Shown piece by piece: positions 1 to 12,553 of a stretch of DNA of 64,000 nt. Origin of the DNA: Euonymus europaeus (lineage: Eukaryota > Streptophyta > Magnoliopsida > Celastrales > Celastraceae); NCBI GenBank assembly GCA_963580455.1, contig OY756968.1, forward strand, positions 9,833,544-9,897,543, given 5' to 3'. The translations under genes and the position numbers were made by a program. How positions within the stretch are numbered: the first letter of the stretch is position 1; the number at the start of each line of letters is the position of its first letter. The notes beneath the pieces were generated by a model that had not been told where the DNA came from, made no database searches, and saw nothing but the letters and a program-made list of their open reading frames with translations.

Positions 1-332
1 ATTGCTCAACTCTCTCCAAGGATGAGCTTTTTACGGTTCTATCCATTTGTGAACGAAAGATGGTTTTTGAACAATGAAACAATCTATAGAGCCTATTGTG
101 ACGACCCTGCCCGTTGGCACACAGGCGTCTCACATTCAGGCTACATAGGCCCCACCCCCAACCCATCTCCCTCTCGCAAGGGAAGATTGTTGCTAGGCTT
201 CGAACCCTCCACCTAGCCTTTAACATAGTGCCCATGGCAACCTATGTCACCAACTAAGCCACCTATACTCGTGAAATTTGACATAAAATAACAATAAAAA
301 GTGTACACTGACCAACTTTGATGATTCAAAAT
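1..332 (+). repeat. Satellite array segment, left edge of window
   Basis: The first 96 bases and 262-332 match the ~160-bp satellite that fills much of the window: start motif gctcaactctctcc, then a gaacgaaag stretch, then aatttgacataaaataacaataaaaag split over the SINE. The two parts are one monomer interrupted by the SINE at 97-261. The array is cut off by the window start and ends at a TE insertion at 333. A weak reading frame at 22-216 spans satellite and SINE and is not a gene. Confidence 0.9.
97..261 (-). mobile_element. tRNA-derived SINE inserted in satellite
   Basis: On the minus strand the element starts with an RNA polymerase III A-box-like tggcttagttgg (250-261). A B-box-like gggttcgaagcc follows (about 196-207), at tRNA-like spacing. 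It is flanked by a perfect 5-bp duplication cctat (92-96 and 262-266). Removing the insert and one copy restores a continuous satellite monomer. The length of 165 bp suits plant SINEs; it may be Au-SINE-like, with its 3' end gggtcgtcaca. The first few bases of the tRNA head seem to be missing. SINEs are non-autonomous and moved by LINE machinery. Confidence 0.8.
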
Positions 333-960
333 ATTGGGATGATGTCCTAAAAACATACCATGTAAAGACAATTCTGAAATTCAAGAATAAACATTTTTAT
401 GATTGCATTTGTGTTTTAAATGTTTTATTTTAAATATTTCATTTATATGTGAATGTTCTATCAAGGTCTAAGGATGTTAGATATGTGAATCTTGGATACT
501 CAGATACACTTGAAGTGTGAGTATAGATTGACACAAGATTCACTATTACATTCTAAATCATTAGTCACAACCAGATTAACAAAGTTAGGCACTTTGTTGA
601 TATAGGTTATAGAGCATGGACATCTCCAATTAGGGGAATGGTTTGTCTTGACCGTTTGAGAGGATTCTCGGATTGGTGCACTAGTGTATATGTGGACATA
701 TACATTGACGGACTTACATAGGAATGAACAACCAGAAATGTGCTATCAAAGAGTTGTTCATCCTATAACTGTGGGAGTACAGTATATCTCAAGCTTGAGT
801 AGGTCAATACGTTTATACTTATAGCATGTGCATTTTGATTCATCAATAAGTGAGACACGCACTATTGTCAAAATCTTGATGACTTGTGTGAAACCCCGAC
901 CCAAAAAAAAAAAAAAATTAATTAGTGCAATTTTGATGTTTGAACAAAGGGGAAAAAATA

Positions 961-1320
961 AACTGGACTAGGCGCACCAGGGGGGGCCTAGTCCAGTGAG
1001 GCATGCAAAGGAAGAGAACCAGTAGAGGAGGTACTGGACTGGGCGCACCTCGGAGCTCCTAGGCGCAGAGCCCAATCCAGCAAGCACCAGATGGGCGCGC
1101 AAGAAGGAGCAATTCAAACTAGACCAGACACACTGTAGGGCGCCTAGGCGCTGCGCCCAGTCCAGAGGGAGAGGGAAATCGAGTAGGCGCAGAGGTCCCT
1201 AGGCGCCCGCTTAGGCGCACCTCGCCTTGGCGTGAAAACCCTGCACGCCTAGAGCAGCGCCTCTGGACCTTTAAGTAAGGCCAGAGCACCTAGGCGCCCA
1301 GAGTAGCGCCTAGGCGCAAC
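961..1320 (+). repeat. GC-rich block of ctaggcgc palindromic words in LTR copy 1
   Basis: Words of the type aggcgc, gcgcctaggcgc and ctaggcgc occur about a dozen times within 360 bp in both orientations. Equivalent blocks sit near the same end of the copies at 21062-23095 (22780-23040) and 55585-59235 (58980-59220). The surrounding LTR is AT-rich. Confidence 0.75.
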
Positions 1321-1934
1321 CCGAGTTTCTTCAAAGATGGTTCTAGCGAGTTTTTAGAGAGTTTTATGGTATTGTTTCAGTTCTAGAGAAAGAGAGAGAG
1401 ACGATTCTAGAGAGAGAAGAGTATTTTGAGTGATTCTTAGAGATTGGAGCTTGGTTTTGAAGATTGGGAAAGGATTCAAGGAAGATTCAAGCCTTGGAGG
1501 TAAGATTCTTCATTTTTCCATTTCTAGGGTTTTTGAGTAGATCTTGTTAGTTTTGTTTAGAGTTGATTCCAATGGTTTACATATGTTGATTTAGGGTCAT
1601 ATGTGGTGGTATATGTAGGTTTGATTCTTGTTTTGGAGTTGAAACGGGTTGAAAACCCTAATTGTGGATTTTGGTGAATTGCTCGACACGAGGTAGGGGA
1701 TTTCCAACCATTCTTTCTATCGTTTATTCTCGATACTCAAGAGAGCGTTTCAATTCTTCATTGGTCGTTTATTTTTGTTTCCGCCTTAATTGCTTCTAAG
1801 GGGAAACGAACCTTGCGTTTGGATATTGTAATTCTTGATGTTGCATGACCCGATTGTGTGTGTTCCATCATCTATGAGCACAATTTGATTCCGTTCATGC
1901 ATCATGGTAGTTATGTATATATATATGTAGGATG

Positions 1935-1937
<3 letters not shown>

Positions 1938-1975
<38 letters not shown>
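1938..1975. repeat. (TA)n microsatellite
   Basis: An uninterrupted alternating AT run of about 38 bases lies inside the solo LTR. Other copies of the LTR family carry a shorter AT run at the same position (22018-22033; 55749-55760; 61977-61987). Confidence 0.9.
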
Positions 1976-1977
<2 letters not shown>

Positions 1978-3540
1978 TTCGGCATGTCATGGCATAAACG
2001 CATTACAATTGCATTGGACTTCGAGTATAGACTCGGAGATCCTTAGGATTCTTGAAAGCTACTTGGAGGGATGACGAGGTGATGAGAGTTACCACCGAGT
2101 CATGTGATCTTCAAGTAGGATAATGCACTAGAGGTATGGTTGAAAAGGAACCTTGCCTGGAGTGGTGCGGGCGTGATAGGTTCACGCAGCCGGGTAATCC
2201 AAGAGCGTTTGATGTTAGGGAGCTTGCTCCTATTCAATATGACATGGATAGCGACCATGATATTGATAAGTTGATGTGGTGAGCTTGCTCACATTCGATA
2301 TTACATGGAACGAGCCATGGTATCGATGAGGTTTGCTCATGAGGGGATTGCCCGGATTGATGTTTTATGTGATTGTTGAGTATACGTGCATGTGATAGAT
2401 TTCATACTGTTGCATATCCTATTGTTTCGGATTCTGCCCTATTACTCTCTATACTCTTAACCCTACTGAGCTTCTTGCTCACTCTCTATTTCTTTTCCTC
2501 CCCACAGGTGATACTGGTACAGGTACAGGTACTAGTGGAGCGGATCAGTGAGAGCGGAATGTGACATGGATGGCCCTGGGTAGGATGTGGGTGCTAGGGA
2601 GATACTCTAAGCATTTATTTTGTATTCGACGTGTTGATGTTTGTTCATAATATTCTTATAACCATTGGCACCAGAGGGTGTATGCATGATGTATGCTGAG
2701 TTTGATTTTATGGTTATATGATATTATGAATTTATTGATGTGATTATACTATCAGTTTGTGCATGCTGGTAGTGGATGTCCTGAGGCCTAGGATCAGGAT
2801 TGAATGTGATTGAGGCCTGAGGCTTGGCTAGGTTGCTAGTATGATGGATTGAATTTTCTGCTGCGTGTTTCTGATGCAGGCAGGGACTCTCCGACATACG
2901 GGGAGATGCCACCGGATTTTCGGTCTGCCTGATGATCATACTAGTGGCCTAGGACAGTGCCGGAGAGGCACCCGTGGCGTGCCCAAATCGGGGCATCACA
3001 ACTTGGATGTATGCCACTAGGATATAAGCGCATACCTACAAAATAGTCATTCATGTACTTTCAGTTATGGAAGTGTAAGCACCCATCTGAGAGGTTCAAA
3101 TTAATCTATCTAGAAACTATGCATAGTGATTCTAACGAATCAAGCGTTGTGAATAAAATTGATCGACGGGTCAATTTAATACGCTTAAAGGATAGATATA
3201 AAGGAATCTGGAGCTCAGAGAAAATATGGATTTTGAAGTATTCGATAGTACAAATAAATTCACTCTATCTTACCGGGTGTTGCATGGAGGATATGCAAGT
3301 ACACTTCCCATAGGTCAGGGATAGGTTTCTTATTATGGAAAAGTCTCGATGTAAGAATCGTACATATTGGGGAGTGCATCCAAAGTTCAGGTAGTGTCAG
3401 AAGAACATTGGATTGTTATATTATTCCTAGTCATAGAGTTTGACGGTAAAGAATAATATTTTGGGAGCCACAATATGTATGTCCTGCGGAGTCCCCTTGG
3501 TAGCTCTATATATTCTCTTGTCCTATTTAAGGAAGATCAG

Positions 3541-6500
3541 CAAAATTTAACAGTTTTGTCCATTTGGGAACGAAAGTTGGTCTTTTGGCAATAAAAGAAT
3601 CCATGAAGTTTATACTTATAAAATTTGACATAAAATAACAATAAAAAGTGTACACCGACAAATTTTGAGGTTTCAGAATTGCTCAACTGTCTCCATGGAG
3701 TACCTTTTAACGGTTTCGTCCATTTGATATTGAAAGTTGATATTTTGGCATCGAAACAATCTACGAAGAGGATACCTGAAAATTTGGTCATAAAGCAACA
3801 ATAAAAAGTGCATACCTATCAAGTTTGATGTTTCGGAATTGCTCAACTCTCTCCTTGAAAGCTTTTAACGATTTTTTCCATTTGGGAGTGAAAGTTGATC
3901 TTTTGTCAATGAAACAATCTACGGAGCCTATACTCGTAAAATTTGACATTAAATAAAAATAAAAATTGTACACCGGCCAACTTTCATGATTCAAAATTGC
4001 TCAAGTGTCTTGATTGAGGAGCTTTAAACGGTTTTGTCCATCGGAGATCGAAAATTGGTCTTTTTGACAATGAAACAATCTATGAAGTTTATACTCACAA
4101 AATTTCTCATAAACGAACAATAAAAGTGCACACCTATCAACTTTGATGGTTTGGAATTACTCAATTCTCTTAATAGAGGGACTTCTAACAGTTTTGTCTA
4201 TTTGGAAATGAAAGTTAGTCTTTTGGCAAAAAAAAATCAACAGAGTCTATACTCGTAAAATTTGACGTAAAATAACAATAAAAAGTGGACACCAACCAAC
4301 TTTTCTGGTTTAAAATTGCTCAATTCTCTCGATAGAGGAGCTTTTAAAGGTTTTGTCCATTTGAGATCGAAACTTGGTCTTTTTGACAATGAAACAATCT
4401 ACCAAGCGTATACTAGTAAATTTGGAGATAAAATAACAATAAAAAGTGCACACCTATCAAATTTGATGGTTCGGAATTACCCAATTTTCTCCATGGAGGA
4501 ACTTTTAATGTTTGGTCCATTTGGGAACGAAAGTTGATTTTTTGGCAACAAAAAAAAATCTATGGAGCCTACACTCGTAAAATTTGGCATAAAAGAACAG
4601 TAAAGTGTACACCGACCAACTTTGATGGTTTGAAATTTCTCTACTCTCTTGGTAGAGGTGTTTTTAATAATTTTTTTCTAATTGTGAACGAAAGTTGTTC
4701 TTTTGATAAGGAAATACTCTATGAAGCGAATACTAAAAAATTTGGACATAAAACAACAATAAAAAGTTTACACCCATCGACTTTGACGGTTCGTAATTCC
4801 TAAACTCTCTCCATGAACGAGATTTAAAAAGTTTTGTCCATAACGGAATCAAAGTTGGTCTTTTGGCAACGAAAAAAATCGATGTCGTCTATACTCATAA
4901 AATTTGACATATGTACACCGACCAACTTTGATGGATTGAAATTGCTCAACTCTCTCGATGGAGGTGCATTTAACGTTTTTCTTAATTGAGAAAAAAGTTG
5001 TAATTTTGAAAACAAAATAATCTACGAAGCAAATACTGGAAAATTTGGACATAAAGCAACAATAAAAAGTGCATACCTATCAACTTTGATGGTTCTGAAA
5101 TGCTCAACTCTCCACATGGAGGAGCTTTTAATAGTTTTGTTCATTTGGGAACGAAAGTTGGTCTTTTAGAAACGAAACAATCTACGAAATCTATACTCAT
5201 AAAATTTGACATAAAATAACAATAAAAGTGTAAACTGACCAACTTTGATCATTTTAAATTGTCAACTCTCTCGATAGAGGATCTTTTAACGGTTTTGTCC
5301 AATTGAGAACCAAAGTTAGTTTTTCGAAAATGAAACCATCTATGAAACGTATACTAGTAAATTTGGACATAAAGCAACAATAAAAAGTGCACACCTATAA
5401 ACTTTGATGGCTCTGAATTGCTCAACTCTCCATATGGAGGAGCTTTTAACGGTTTTATCCATTTGGGAATGAAAGTGCGTCTTTTGGCAATGAAACAATC
5501 TACGAAATCTATCATCATAAAATTTGACATAAAATAACAATAAAATTTTAAACCAACCAACTTTGATGGTTTGAAATTTCTCAACTATCTCGATAGAGGA
5601 GCTCTTAACGATTTTGTCCAATTGAGAATGAAAGTTGGTATTTCGTCATCGAAAGATTGCACACCTTTCAACTTTCATAGTTCAGAATTGCTCAACTATC
5701 TCTATAGATGAGCTTTTAATGTTTTTGTCCATTTAGTAGTGAATGTTTGTCTTTTGTTATCGAAACAATTTACGGAGCTTATACTTGTAAAATTTTACAT
5801 AAAATAACAATAAAAAGTGTACACGGACCAACTTTGATAGCTCAAAATTGCTTAATTATCTCAATAGAGAAGTTTTTAACGGTTTTATCCATTTGAGATT
5901 GAAAGTTGGTATTTTTGACAATGAAACAATCTACAAAGCTTATACTAGTAAATTTGGAGATAAAATAACAATAAAAAGTACATACCTATCAACTTTGATG
6001 AACTTTTAACGAGTTAGTCCATTTGGGAACAAAAGTTGCTCTTCTGAAAACGAAACAATCTACAAAGTGATGCTCGTAAAATTGGACATAAAAAGAACAA
6101 TAAAGTGTACACTGACGAACTTTGATGGTCTGAAATTGCTAAGATTTCTCAATAAAGGTACTTTTAACGGTTTTGTTTAATTGACAATGAAATTTGTTCT
6201 TTTGAAAATGAAAATATCTATGAAGCGAATACTAGACAATTTGGACATAAAGCAACATTAAAAAGTGCACTCCTATCAACTTTGATGGTTCGGAATCACT
6301 CAACTCTCTCCATGGAGGAGCATTTAACAGTTTTGTCCATTTGGGATCTAAAGTTGGTCTTTTGGAAATGAAACAATCTATGGAGTTTATACACATAAAA
6401 TTTGACATAAAATAACAATAAAAAGTCTATACCAAAAAACTTTGATGATTCAGAATTGCTCAACTATCTCCATGGATGAGCTTTCAACGTTTTTGTCCAT

Positions 6501-9500
6501 TTAGGAGTGAAAATTGGTCTTTTGTCATCGAAACAATCTACGGTGCTTATACTCGTAAAATTTGACATAAAATAACAATAAATAGTGTACACAAACCAAC
6601 TTTGATAGTTCAAAATTGCTCAATAGATGAGTTTTTAACAGTTTTGTCCATTTCATATGGAAAGTTGGTCTTCTGACAATGAAAGAATCTACAAACCGTA
6701 TACTATTAAATTTGTACATAAAGCCACAATAAAAACTACACACCTATCAACTTTGATGGTTTGGAATTACTCAATTATCTCCATGGAGGAACTGTTAATG
6801 ATTTTGTCCATTTAGGAACGAAAACTGATTTTTTGGCAACAAAAGAATCTATGCAGTCTATACTCACAAAATTTGACATAAAAGAATAGTAAAAAGTGTA
6901 CACCTATCAATTTTGATGGTTTGAAATTGCTCGACTATCTGCATGGAGATGCTTTTAATGGTTTTTTTTTCCATTTGAGAACGTAAGTCGGTCTTTCAAC
7001 AACGAAACAATCTACCGAGCCTATACTCATAAAATTTGACATAGAATAACGATAAAAAATGTACGAATACCAAATTTAATGTTTTGAAATAGCTCAAGTC
7101 TCTCGATAGAGGAGCTTTTAAACATCTTTTCCAATTAAGAATGAAAAATGGTCTTTTGCCAACAAAACAATATATGAATCATGTACTAGTAGACTTGGAC
7201 ATGAAACAACAATAAAAGGTGTACGCCTATCAACTTTGATGGTTAGGAATTGCTCAACTCTCTCCACGAATGAGCTTTTTATGATTTTGTCTATTTGGGA
7301 ATGAAACATGGTCTTTTAACAACGAAACAATCTACATAACATATTCTCGTAAAATTTAACATAAAATAACAATAAAAAGTGTACACCGACCAACCTTGAT
7401 GGTTCAAATCTGCTCAACTTTCTTCATAGAGGAGATTTTAATAGTTTTGTCCAATTGAGAAAAAGTTGGTCTTTTGAAAACGAAGCAATCTACGAAGCGC
7501 ATACTATTCAATTTGGACATAAAGCAACAAAAAAAAGTGTACATCTATCAACTTTGACGGTTCGAAATTACTCAACTCTCTCCGTGGAGGGGCTTTTAAC
7601 TGTTTTGTCCATTTGAGATAGAAAGTTGGTCTTTTTGCATCAAAACAATCTACGGAGCCTATACTCATAAATTTGACATAAAAGAACAATAAAGTGTACA
7701 CCTACCAACTTTGATGGTTTGAAATTGCTCAAATCTCTCGATAGAAGTGCTTCTAACGGTTTTGTCAAATTGAGACAGAAAATTGTTCTTTTGACAATGA
7801 AATAATCTATGAATTATCATATACTAGAAAATTTGGACATAAGGCCACAATCCAAAGAGCACATGTATCAACTTTGATAATTTGGAATTGGCCAACTCTC
7901 TCCATGCCGAAGATTTTAACGGTTTTGTCTATTTAGGAATGAAAGTTGGTCTTTTGGCATCAAAGCAATCTACAGAGACATAAAATAACATTAAAATGTG
8001 TACACCAACCAAGTTTTTTGGTTCGAAATTGCTCAATTCTCTCGATATAATGTTGATCTTTTCGCATCAAAACAATCGATGAAGACATAAAATAACAATA
8101 AAAAGTGTACACCGGCCAACGTTTTTGGTTCGAAATTCCTCAATTCTCTCGATAGAGGAGGTTTTAACGGTTTTATCCATTTGAGATCGAAAGTTGGTAT
8201 TTTTGACAATGAAACAATCTAAAAATCTTATACTAGTAAATTTGGAAATAAAGTGACCATAAAAAGTGCATACCTATCAACTTTGATGGTTCAGAATTAC
8301 TCAATTCTCTCCATGGAGGAACTTTTAATGGGTTGGTTACCTATCAACTTTGATGGTTAAGAATTACTCAATTCTCTCCATGGAGGAACTTTTAATAGGT
8401 TGGTTCATTTTGGAACGAAAGTTGGTCTTTTGGAAACCAAACAGTCTACGAAGTCTATTCTCATAAAATTTTACATTAAAGAACAATAAAGTGTACACCG
8501 ATCAACTTAGATGGTTTGAAATTGCTTAGCTTTCTCAATAAAGTTGCTTTTAATGGTTTTGTCTAATTGACAATGAAAGTTGTTCTTTTGATAATGAAAT
8601 AATCTATGAAACAAATGCTAGACAATTTAGACATAAAAAACAGTAAAAAGTGCACACCTATCAACTTTGATGGTTTGGAATCGCTCAACTCTCTCCATTG
8701 AGTTGCTTTTAACGGTTTTGTCCATTTGATATAGAAAGTTGATCTTTTGGCATCGAAACAATCTACGGAGCGAATACTAGAAAATTTGGACATAAAACAA
8801 CAATAAAAATTCCACAGCTATCAAGTTTGATGGTTCATAATTGCTCAACTCACTTCATGGTGGAGCTTTTATTGATTTTTTCCATTTGGGAGTGAAAATT
8901 TGTCTGTTGTCAACAAAACAATCTACGGAGCCAATACTAGTAAAAGTTGACATTAAATAAAAGTAAAAGGTTTACACCGACCAACTTTCATAGTTCGAAA
9001 TTGCTCAACTCTCTCGATAAATGAGCTTTAAACTGTTTTGTCCATTCGATATAAAAAATTATTTTTTTTGACAACAAAACAATCAACGAAGTCTATACTC
9101 ATAAAATTTGACATAAACGAACAATAAAAGTGCACACCTATCAACTTTGATGGTTTGGAATTACTCAATTCTCTCCATGGAGGGACTTCTAATGGTTTTG
9201 TCCATTTGGAAATGAAAGTTGGTCTTTTGGCAACGAAACAATCAACGGAGTCTATACTCGGAAAATTTAACATTAAATAAAAATTTGAAGTGTATATCGA
9301 CCATCTTTCATGGTTTGAAATTTCTCAACTCTCTTGATAGAGGAGCTTTAAACGATTCTGTCCATCTGAGATTGAAAATTGGTCTTTTAGACAACGAAAC
9401 AATCTATGAAGTCTACTCATAAAATTTGATATAAAATAACAATAGAAAGTGCAAACCTATCAAATTTGATGGTTTCAAATTTACTCAATTCTCTTCGTGG

Positions 9501-10159
9501 AGGAACTTTTAAAGTTTGGTCCATGTGTGAACAAAAGTTGATTTTTTGCCAACAAAACAATCTACGAAGTCTATACTCTTAAAATTTGACATAAAGGAAC
9601 AACAAAATGTACACCGACCAACTTTGATGGTTCAAAATTGCTCAACTCTCTCGATAGAGGACTTTAAACGGTTTTGTCCATCTATGATCAAAAATTGGTT
9701 TTTTTCACAATGAAACAATCTATTAAGTCTATACTCATAAAATTTGACATAAAAGAACAATAAAAAGTGCACACTTATCAACTTTTATGGTTTGGAACTA
9801 CTCAATTCTCTCCATGGAGGGACTTCTAACGGTTTTGTCCATATGTGAATGAAAGTTGATCTTTTAGCAACGAAACAATCAACGGAGTCTATAGTCGTAA
9901 AATTTGACATAAAAGAACAATAAAAAGTGTACACATATGAACATTGAATGTTCGGAATTACTCAATTCTCTCCATGGTGGAACTTTTATTGATTTTTTCC
10001 TTTTTGGAATGAAAATTGGTCTTTTTGCAATGAGACAATCAACGAAGTCTATCCTCAAAATATTTGACATAAAATAACAGTAAAAGGTGTACACAAATCA
10101 ACATTGATTGTTCAGAATGACTCAATTCGCTCAACGGAAAAACTTTTAACGGTTTTGTC
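3541..10159 (+). repeat. Satellite array, longest uninterrupted block (~41 monomers)
   Basis: Tandem ~160-bp monomers begin gctcaactctctcc and end caactttgatggttcgaaatt. Two types alternate. Type A has ctccatggagg, gggaacgaaagttgg, cgtaaaatttgacataaaata and gtgtacaccgacc. Type B has ctcgatagagg, attgagaacg, actagtaaatttggacataaagc and gtgcacacctatc. The alternation can be followed unit by unit from 3541 to at least 4800. Individual monomers differ by roughly 10-25% by eye, plus small indels and a few truncated units (7960-8160, 8270-8405). The many 60-90 codon frames on either strand are by-products of stop-poor repeats and are not genes. Confidence 0.95.
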
Positions 10160-10968
10160 TGTAACACCCCTTCCGAAGAAAGTAGAACTATCATCCCTTA
10201 CCAATGCCTTTACTCCTCCAAGCATAAATTCTCAAACAACAGCCTAAATATTTACTAACAATTAAACCTTAACAAATCTCAGTAAATAAAATACTCTCCA
10301 AATTAATAAATACTAATTAATAACCATCCATCCTTACGTACCAAAGCACACCCCAATAAAACTTTCATCATGTGTGTAATTCTTTCATGATGCCATGTCG
10401 TGCCATGCACAATCCTTGAAAACGACAATCAGTGACCGAAACTGAGCGAATCGAGGTAGTGAAGGTGAGGCAGCCGTGAGCTTCTCCTCGCCGTATCTCA
10501 GTGATGCCTCCTCCGTTCCATATGAAAATGACACCGGTGAGCTGCTCTCGTCATCCTCTTCACGCCAACACCAAGAACGCCGAAAACCATCGCCTCCTTC
10601 GCCAAGCCAATTACCATCACCGCCCTCTCTCTCTTGATAGCATTAGTTTTAAGGTTACCTCGATAGTCGTGCCCATTTTATATTATTTTATTTATGTACT
10701 GGTTTCACCCTTTTACGCTCAGCCCTCTACTCTTTCCTTTACCGACCTCACATTACACACCGCGTTGTAATTTAATCGTTTCTTCTACCAATTTACATTT
10801 AATTTCTTTTCTTTTCTTTTTCTTTTTTTTTCTAAATTCTAAAGAGTCTATTTCAACTCCAATCTTGTCAACCCTTAACAACCCACTACTACACAATTTA
10901 ATATTAAATTACCACCTAATATTAGCTCATTATAACATGTGAGTTAACTATAAGTCCGGGGTATTACA
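10160..10968 (-). repeat. 3' LTR of gypsy 1
   Basis: 809 bp with TG...CA ends. The stretch from about 10480 (gagcttctcctcgccgtatctc) to 10968 is repeated with modest divergence at 14576-15075, which identifies the pair of LTRs. A purine-rich aacggggcgagac on the minus strand lies directly before it (10969-10982) and can serve as the polypurine tract. Confidence 0.88.
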
Positions 10969-11006
10969 GTCTCGCCCCGTTATAAAACTTTTGTCCTCAA
11001 AATTAG

Positions 11007-11207
11007 TTACCTGAATAATTCTGGGTATTTGGCCTTCATATCCTCCTCTCTTTCCCAAGTTGCTTCTTCCATCTTCTGATTCCTCCAAAGAACTTTCATA
11101 AGTGCAATATCCTTATTTCTCAGTTGCTTCACCTCCATTAACAAAATTTCATCTGGCTTTTCTTCGTAGGTCCAATTCGGGGTCAGTGCTAATGGTTCAT
11201 AACTCAA
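11007..11207 (-). pseudogene. Chromodomain at integrase C-terminus of gypsy 1
   Basis: A 66-residue frame matches the C-terminal chromodomain of plant chromovirus integrases. It includes the aromatic-containing start around WTYEEKP, VLRNKDI-like and VLWRNQKMEEATWERE motifs, and ends PELFR. In this family the domain steers insertion toward particular chromatin marks. It is separated from the integrase core by about 200 bp with stops and frame changes, so the polyprotein is broken. Confidence 0.85.
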
Positions 11208-11422
11208 TACATGGTTTAGGAATACATGATCTCCAACTTCAAACTCTAATTCCTTCCTTCTTCTATCTACATAGCTTTTTTGCTGGCTTTGTGCTATTTT
11301 TGATTCTGGCCCAAACCATCTCTATAACATCCTTAGTCTCTTATATTACTTCTGGTCCAATGTACTGGTGATCTACATTTTTGCCCATATAATGGTTCAT
11401 AAGGAGCCATGCCGATACTTGC

Positions 11423-12175
11423 CTAATAACTATTATTGTAGGAAAACTCTACTAGAGGTAGGTATCGCTCCCACTTTACCGAACAGCCCATCACACAAGC
11501 TCTGAGCATATCCTCCATTATCTGAATCACCCTCTCTGATTGCCCATCACTCCCTAGATGAAAAGTTGTTCCAAATTCTAGCTTGGTGCCTATCTCCCTA
11601 TGGAAGCTGTTCCAAAATTTTGAATTGAATCTGGGGTCACGGTCTGACACAATGGAAATCGAAATCCCGTGTAGCTTCACTATTTCCCTCACGTATAGAT
11701 CTGCATATTGATTCATGCTAAATGTAATCCTTACTCTCAAGAAGTTAGCCGTCTTGGTAAGACGATCCACAATCACCCAGATTGTGTTATTTTCTTTTTC
11801 AGACCTCAGTAGTCCCGACACAAAGTCCATTGTAATGTGCTCCCATTTCCATCTTGGAATTTCCACAGGCAGTAACATGCCTGACGGCCTTTGATGCTCT
11901 GCCTTTATCTACTGGCACGTCAAACACTTAGCTACAAACTGTGCCAACTGTCTCTTCATACCCAGCCACCAATAATGTAATTTCAAATCCCAGTACATTT
12001 TTGTACTCCCAGGATGAATGGAATACGGAGTATTGTGAGCTTCAGTTAAAATATCCTTCCTTATCTCCACATCTTTTGGAACACATAATCTTCCTCTGCA
12101 CCTCATCACACTCATGTCATCCATCGTAAATTTTGTTGTCTTGCCCATTTCTATCTTCTCATTTTGTTTGACCAA
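11423..12175 (-). pseudogene. Integrase of gypsy 1 (zinc-binding and catalytic core)
   Basis: Two adjacent frames, 11909-12175 and 11423-11878, carry the H2C2 zinc-binding region (HPG...YWWLGMKR...CLTCQ) and the catalytic core (WEHITMDFVSGL, IVSDRDPRF, DGQSERVIQ). The D, D and E positions of the DDE triad can be seen. A stop and a short gap separate the two frames, and the usual HPQTDGQSER is altered to HLGSDGQSER. It lies directly downstream of the RNase H fragment, as in Ty3/gypsy pol. It is non-functional as read. Confidence 0.88.
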
Positions 12176-12267
12176 TCATCACTTAAATGTCCCTCCTTAA
12201 TTTTATTCATCAATGTTGGTTGCACACTCATCACTGCTAAACTGCCCCTTTGAAATTATTTTTATGC

Positions 12268-12553
12268 TCAACTTTTGTAAATCCCATAGTTGTACCACCG
12301 CGAGGCTAGTGTCACCTTTCTACTAAGCGCGTCTGCTACCATATTTGCCTTTTCAGGATGATAATTGATTACACAATCATAATCCTTCACCAATTCCAGC
12401 CATCGCCATCGCCTCATATTCAACTCCTTCTGTGTAAATAAATATTTGAGACTTGTATGATCCATGTATATCTCACATTTACCCCATACAAATAATGCCT
12501 CCATATCTTTAACGCGAAAACTTCCGCAGCTAATTCTAGATCATGTGTGGGGT
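12268..12553 (-). pseudogene. RNase H fragment of gypsy 1
   Basis: Frames on the minus strand give the C-terminal part of a gypsy RNase [21 protein letters not shown], then [12 protein letters not shown] and [17 protein letters not shown]. The two pieces are in different frames, so there is at least one frameshift around 12480-12500. The upstream part of pol is cut off exactly at 12553, where the L-family LTR begins. Confidence 0.85.

Larger units (their letters stand above)
887..3000 (+). mobile_element. Solo LTR, family L copy 1
   Basis: A 2,114-bp element starts TGTGAAACCCCGACC and ends GGGGCATCACA. It is flanked by a perfect 5-bp duplication acttg (882-886 and 3001-3005). TG...CA ends, near-inverted termini, a 5-bp TSD and no coding domain define a solo LTR. 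The first 450 bases are GC-rich with repeated ctaggcgc words. Then come pyrimidine/purine-rich tracts, a TA microsatellite (1938-1975) and a short repeat of gatactggtacaggtacagg (2510-2530). The family recurs at 12554, 21062, about 55585 and 60847 on the other strand. The related chromovirus at 10160 has similar LTR ends, so a Ty3/gypsy origin is likely but unproven. Confidence 0.85.
333..3540. mobile_element. Copia-like solo LTR (degraded), split by an L-family LTR
   Basis: About 1.09 kb of non-satellite DNA (333-886 plus 3006-3540) interrupts the array. The start, ttgggatgatgtcctaaaaa, resembles LTR starts of plant copia elements. A TATA-like ctatatatt lies near the other end (about 3510). 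The insertion is flanked by a direct repeat caaaat (327-332 and 3541-3546), which fits a 5-bp target duplication, but canonical TG and CA ends are not clear. The target satellite already lacked about 27 bp of a monomer. No coding domain is present. A 1-kb solo LTR is the best reading; another repeat class is possible. Confidence 0.5.

Noticed and set aside
97..261. A functional tRNA gene
   Set aside because: A and B boxes are present, but no tRNA cloverleaf or anticodon arm is evident, and the unit has a 165-bp SINE length with a TSD.
333..886. Possible matching 5' LTR for copia 1
   Set aside because: No shared sequence found by eye with 38481-39775, and the orientation and flanks do not pair.
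3541..10159. CRISPR-like regular repeats
   Set aside because: Units are contiguous with no unique spacers, ~160 bp, diverged, and in a plant genome: a satellite.
10501..10942. Two + strand frames (89 and 82 codons)
   Set aside because: They lie inside the gypsy 1 LTR and are low-complexity.
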